Origin: Paralcaligenes sp039935015
Lineage (GTDB): Bacteria > Pseudomonadota > Gammaproteobacteria > Burkholderiales > Burkholderiaceae_B
Reading direction: 5' to 3'
Length of the DNA stretch: 64,000 bases
NCBI GenBank assembly: GCA_039935015.1
Contig: JBDTLC010000017.1
Location: 1 to 64,000, forward strand
In this document: piece after piece, positions 61,812-64,000 of the stretch
How positions within the stretch are numbered: the stretch's first letter is position 1
Layout: every line of letters begins with the position of its first letter
Notes under the pieces: generated by a model
Told to the model about the DNA's origin: nothing
Seen by the model: only the letters and a program-made list of their open reading frames with translations
Databases searched by the model: none
Made by a program: the position numbers and the translations under genes

Positions 61812-62210
61812 TTAATGATTAGCTCGAGAGTATGAGCGACTTCCCTGCCACCAAAATGAGTCCACCGTAGTTGGCCATTCGTTTTTATTGAATACGGGGG
61901 CATGTTTAAGGCGATCCATCTCTACTTGCAACACTACGACACCTTGCTTCGTATCTAATAGCAATGCATCCCAGGGCACTGCAATAAGCTTCTTCCACAT
62001 GCCGAGAAACCCGCCGAAAGACAGGACCGCATAGATCACTTTGCCAGACTGTATATCCAGCACGATTTCCGCGACTTCGCCTAAATCTTCTCCTATATGA
62101 TTGCATACAGAGGCGCCAATCAAGGAACTCGCGCTCATCTGGCCGCGTTCGCCGCTGACGTCGTTATTTACTCCGTCATGACCGTCCGTGTCTTGGTTTT
62201 GGTAGTCCAT
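61812..62210 (-). CDS. PRC-barrel protein, paralogue of 36457
   Basis: A 132-residue PRC-barrel protein: ASSLIGASVCNHIGEDLGEVAEIVLDIQSG, YAVLSFGGFLGMWKKLIAVPWDALLLDTKQGVVVLQVE. It shares its core with the 36457 protein, including KQGVVVLQVE. Hydrophilic, no signal peptide. Two TGTNCG sites lie 98-113 and 171-186 bp upstream. Confidence 0.85.
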   Translation of the reverse strand: MDYQNQDTDGHDGVNNDVSGERGQMSASSLIGASVCNHIGEDLGEVAEIVLDIQSGKVIYAVLSFGGFLGMWKKLIAVPWDALLLDTKQGVVVLQVEMDRLKHAPVFNKNEWPTTVDSFWWQGSRSYSRANH

Positions 62211-62307
62211 TGACTATCTCCTGATAAATCGTATGACGATGTATTGACGCGATAGAAGCTTTTCGACGTCTGCTCGGATAAGAATGAACAAGAATCAGCA
62301 TACCGTC

Positions 62308-62323
62308 TGTACGTTATCGCACA
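62308..62323. promoter_or_regulatory. Palindrome TGTNCG-N4-CGNACA (exact)
   Basis: TGTACGTTATCGCACA, in the 323-bp gap between the divergent PRC gene (98 bp) and the DUF3309 gene (211 bp). Confidence 0.6.
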
Positions 62324-62380
62324 TATAACTCTCTAAATACTCTCGCGCTGCGGGTCAACTTTAGCGAATACTGCACGGTG

Positions 62381-62396
62381 AGTTCGATAGCGCACA
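62381..62396. promoter_or_regulatory. Palindrome TGTNCG-N4-CGNACA (one mismatch)
   Basis: AGTTCGATAGCGCACA (TGTGCGCTATCGAACT on the other strand), about 73 bp centre to centre from the 62308 copy, close to seven helical turns. Paired sites of this kind suggest cooperative binding. Confidence 0.5.
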
Positions 62397-62533
62397 GACG
62401 GGCGTCAGGTTTTATATGAAACTAGCCGTAAGAACTTAGCGATAACCATCATGGCCAATGGCGCGTACTTTCCCGTTGCACGACAGTTATTTGGACACCC
62501 AAACTTTCACGACTCACTATTAGGCGGCACAAA

Positions 62534-62692
62534 ATGACATTAGGAACAATTCTGTTAATCGTTCTAGTTCTATTGCTGATCGGTGCGATTCCAAGCTGGC
62601 CCCACAGCCGTCAATGGGGTTATGGTCCCAGCGGTGGCATCGGGTTGGTGATTGTGCTCGTGATCGTGCTGTGGTTGATGGGCCTCATATAG
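62534..62692 (+). CDS. DUF3309 small membrane protein
   Basis: A 52-residue protein, two hydrophobic segments around a hydrophilic loop with PSWPHSRQWGYGPSGG, the hallmark of DUF3309. Common near stress and PRC genes in proteobacteria; function unknown. It is downstream of both 62.3 kb palindromes. Confidence 0.8.
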   Translation: MTLGTILLIVLVLLLIGAIPSWPHSRQWGYGPSGGIGLVIVLVIVLWLMGLI

Positions 62693-62744
62693 CATTGCAG
62701 TATTACTAATGGTTTCTCGCTACATAACAATTCTGGAAAATGCC

Positions 62745-63011
62745 ATGAACTCAAAGCCGATTCTGGAAAATCAACCTGTCACTGACCGCAAAGCAGCATG
62801 GGGTATGTTAGCTCGTGCCTTCGAGTATGAGCATGCCACCGTTTCAAGAGTAGATTTGCTCGATTTCCGGGCTCCGATGAGCCTAGATAACAACACGAGA
62901 GCTCAAATACTCGAATGGGCATCCAATGAGTGGCTCACTGAACCGGCAGACGAAAGTGGCAGGATCCGCCTTACCCCAAAAGGTATAAAAGCGTGGCGAC
63001 ATGACGCGTAA
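62745..63011 (+). CDS. Hypothetical protein
   Basis: An 88-residue protein (MNSKPILENQPVTDRKAAWGM...), possible winged-helix-like pattern in RAQILEWASNEWLTEPADESGRIRLTPKGIKAW. I do not recognise a family. In-frame ATGs at 62709 and 62745; the latter gives a more ordinary N-terminus. Short gap (52 bp) after DUF3309. Confidence 0.45.
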   Translation: MNSKPILENQPVTDRKAAWGMLARAFEYEHATVSRVDLLDFRAPMSLDNNTRAQILEWASNEWLTEPADESGRIRLTPKGIKAWRHDA

Positions 63012-63198
63012 TATAGCCCGTCGCGTACGAGTTATTCTGACGGATCGAGCATTAAAAATTGCTCAGGCTATAGGCTAAACGCAGCCAGTTATCGAACGCG
63101 TCATAATTGCTCTAAAAGTAGAGCTCAGATCGGGTGTGCGGATCACCTATTTATACCCTGCCGCCTACAATAGCAAAAACATCACCTGCAAAGCAGCC

Positions 63199-64000
63199 AT
63201 GACGCGTCGCTTTTCTTTTTTTCTTCGTCTGCCGGTTATTTTATTTCTGGCTCACGTCTATACGGCAATACGGCTCGCGGCAGCGGCGCCTGCCGGGACT
63301 GCACGGTGGCTAACCGTAGCAGCAATGGCGCTAATCTATTTGCTGATCCTGGCGGGGTTTTACACGCGCCGATCGGTAGGTAGCTCGATCGGCGATGTCA
63401 TTGCGTGGGCGGGTTTTTTGGCGCTTGGTCTGTTTTCATGGTTGTTTGTTTTAACCTTCCTGCGCGATATATTACTGTTGTCGATGGTGGCCGCAACAGC
63501 CATACACCGCGAAATCCTTAGCGATTCCGCCTCTCACCTGATACATGCGACCAGCGCCATGGCCGTACCGGTGTTAAGCGTGGCGGCGGTTTTGCTGGGC
63601 CTTCTGAACGCTCGGCGATTGGCACGGGTCGTGGACGTTGAAATAAAACTAGCTGCCCTTGCGCCGTCTTTGCAAGGGCTTACCATCGTTCAGGTGTCTG
63701 ACCTGCACGTCGGCCCAACCATCAAGCGCGGCTACGTCGATGCAGTGGTTGATGCCGTTAACAGGCTGTCGCCCGACATTATTGCTTTGACTGGAGATCT
63801 CGTCGATGGTGGCGTGGCGAGGCTAGCCGAAGATATCCGACCGCTAGCCAGGCTGAAGGCACGATATGGCGTGTATGCCGTCACCGGCAATCACGAATAC
63901 TATTGCGGCGCGGCACAATGGGTGGCTGAATTCAGGCGGCTTGGGCTTGATGTCCTTACGAACCAGCATCGCGTGCTGACACACCAGGGCGCCCGACTTG
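63199..64000 (+). CDS. Metallophosphoesterase, membrane-anchored (incomplete at window end)
   Basis: The first 267 codons of a metallophosphoesterase. Four hydrophobic helices (to about residue 145) precede the catalytic domain with VQVSDLHVGP (D-x-H metal motif), LTGDLVDG and VTGNHEYYCG, the classic metal-binding blocks. Such proteins resemble the YaeI-type UDP-diacylglucosamine or phosphodiester hydrolases. The 3' part lies outside the window. Ribosome site is weak (AAAG). Confidence 0.85.
   Translation, partial: MTRRFSFFLRLPVILFLAHVYTAIRLAAAAPAGTARWLTVAAMALIYLLILAGFYTRRSVGSSIGDVIAWAGFLALGLFSWLFVLTFLRDILLLSMVAATAIHREILSDSASHLIHATSAMAVPVLSVAAVLLGLLNARRLARVVDVEIKLAALAPSLQGLTIVQVSDLHVGPTIKRGYVDAVVDAVNRLSPDIIALTGDLVDGGVARLAEDIRPLARLKARYGVYAVTGNHEYYCGAAQWVAEFRRLGLDVLTNQHRVLTHQGARL

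Noticed and set aside
1..64000. CRISPR arrays, rRNA, tRNA, prophage or transposon genes
   Set aside because: No direct-repeat/spacer blocks, conserved RNA cores, transposases or integrases were seen.

Overview
The window looks like a chromosomal accessory and stress segment from a betaproteobacterium, most likely Burkholderiales and possibly Alcaligenaceae. The pointers are the bufferin operon, the proteobacterial MerR/T/P/F/A layout, a LivKHMGF-type importer beside a GntR regulator, a cyoABCD oxidase, and the many PRC-barrel, DUF2254 and CsbD stress genes. I saw no rRNA, tRNA, CRISPR array, transposase, integrase or phage gene. The placement is inferred from protein families only.

Left part (1-10 kb): a bufferin operon (bufABCD, copper-chelating RiPP) is followed by a haloacid dehalogenase, a carboxymuconolactone decarboxylase-like gene divergent from an AraC regulator, and an operon of a small-molecule kinase plus a YnjBCD-type ABC importer. 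The promoter regions of the bufferin and kinase/importer operons align without gaps over about 80 bp and share the same two spaced elements, so they are probably controlled by the same ECF-type sigma factor.

10-24 kb is a metal and sulfur/selenium region. It holds a Met-rich periplasmic protein with a decayed multicopper oxidase tail and a TVP38 membrane protein, three small membrane or secreted proteins, a complete merRTPFA operon with a canonical operator, ergothioneine genes egtB-egtD with a SelD-like flavoprotein, a small membrane protein behind an excellent ECF promoter, a TVP38 pseudogene remnant, a 26-residue Cys-rich ORF, a TVP38/mercuric-reductase-like fusion, and two glycosyltransferases of the kind associated with arsenosugar or selenodomain loci.

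24-33.4 kb is catabolic: a sterol desaturase-like protein, a DinB protein, an alpha/beta-hydrolase lacking the usual serine, an aldehyde dehydrogenase, and a GntR regulator divergent from a complete branched-chain-amino-acid-type ABC importer.

33.4-64 kb is a stress and redox region: five PRC-barrel proteins, a DksA-like protein, DUF2254, CsbD, an SDR, NDH-2, a Rieske-flavoprotein, a molybdopterin/cytochrome fusion, a glycosidase pair facing a GMC/DoxX/cupin/SMP-30/VOC operon, cyoABCD, a Crp/Fnr regulator, a LuxR-like regulator, ChaA, an FNT channel, DUF3309 and the start of a metallophosphoesterase. Eight intergenic copies (four exact) of a 16-bp palindrome, TGTNCG-N4-CGNACA, lie upstream of genes throughout this half and nowhere I noticed in the first half. 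This looks like the operator of an undescribed regulon, perhaps controlled by the Crp/Fnr protein encoded at 56.8 kb. It is the most interesting signal in the window.
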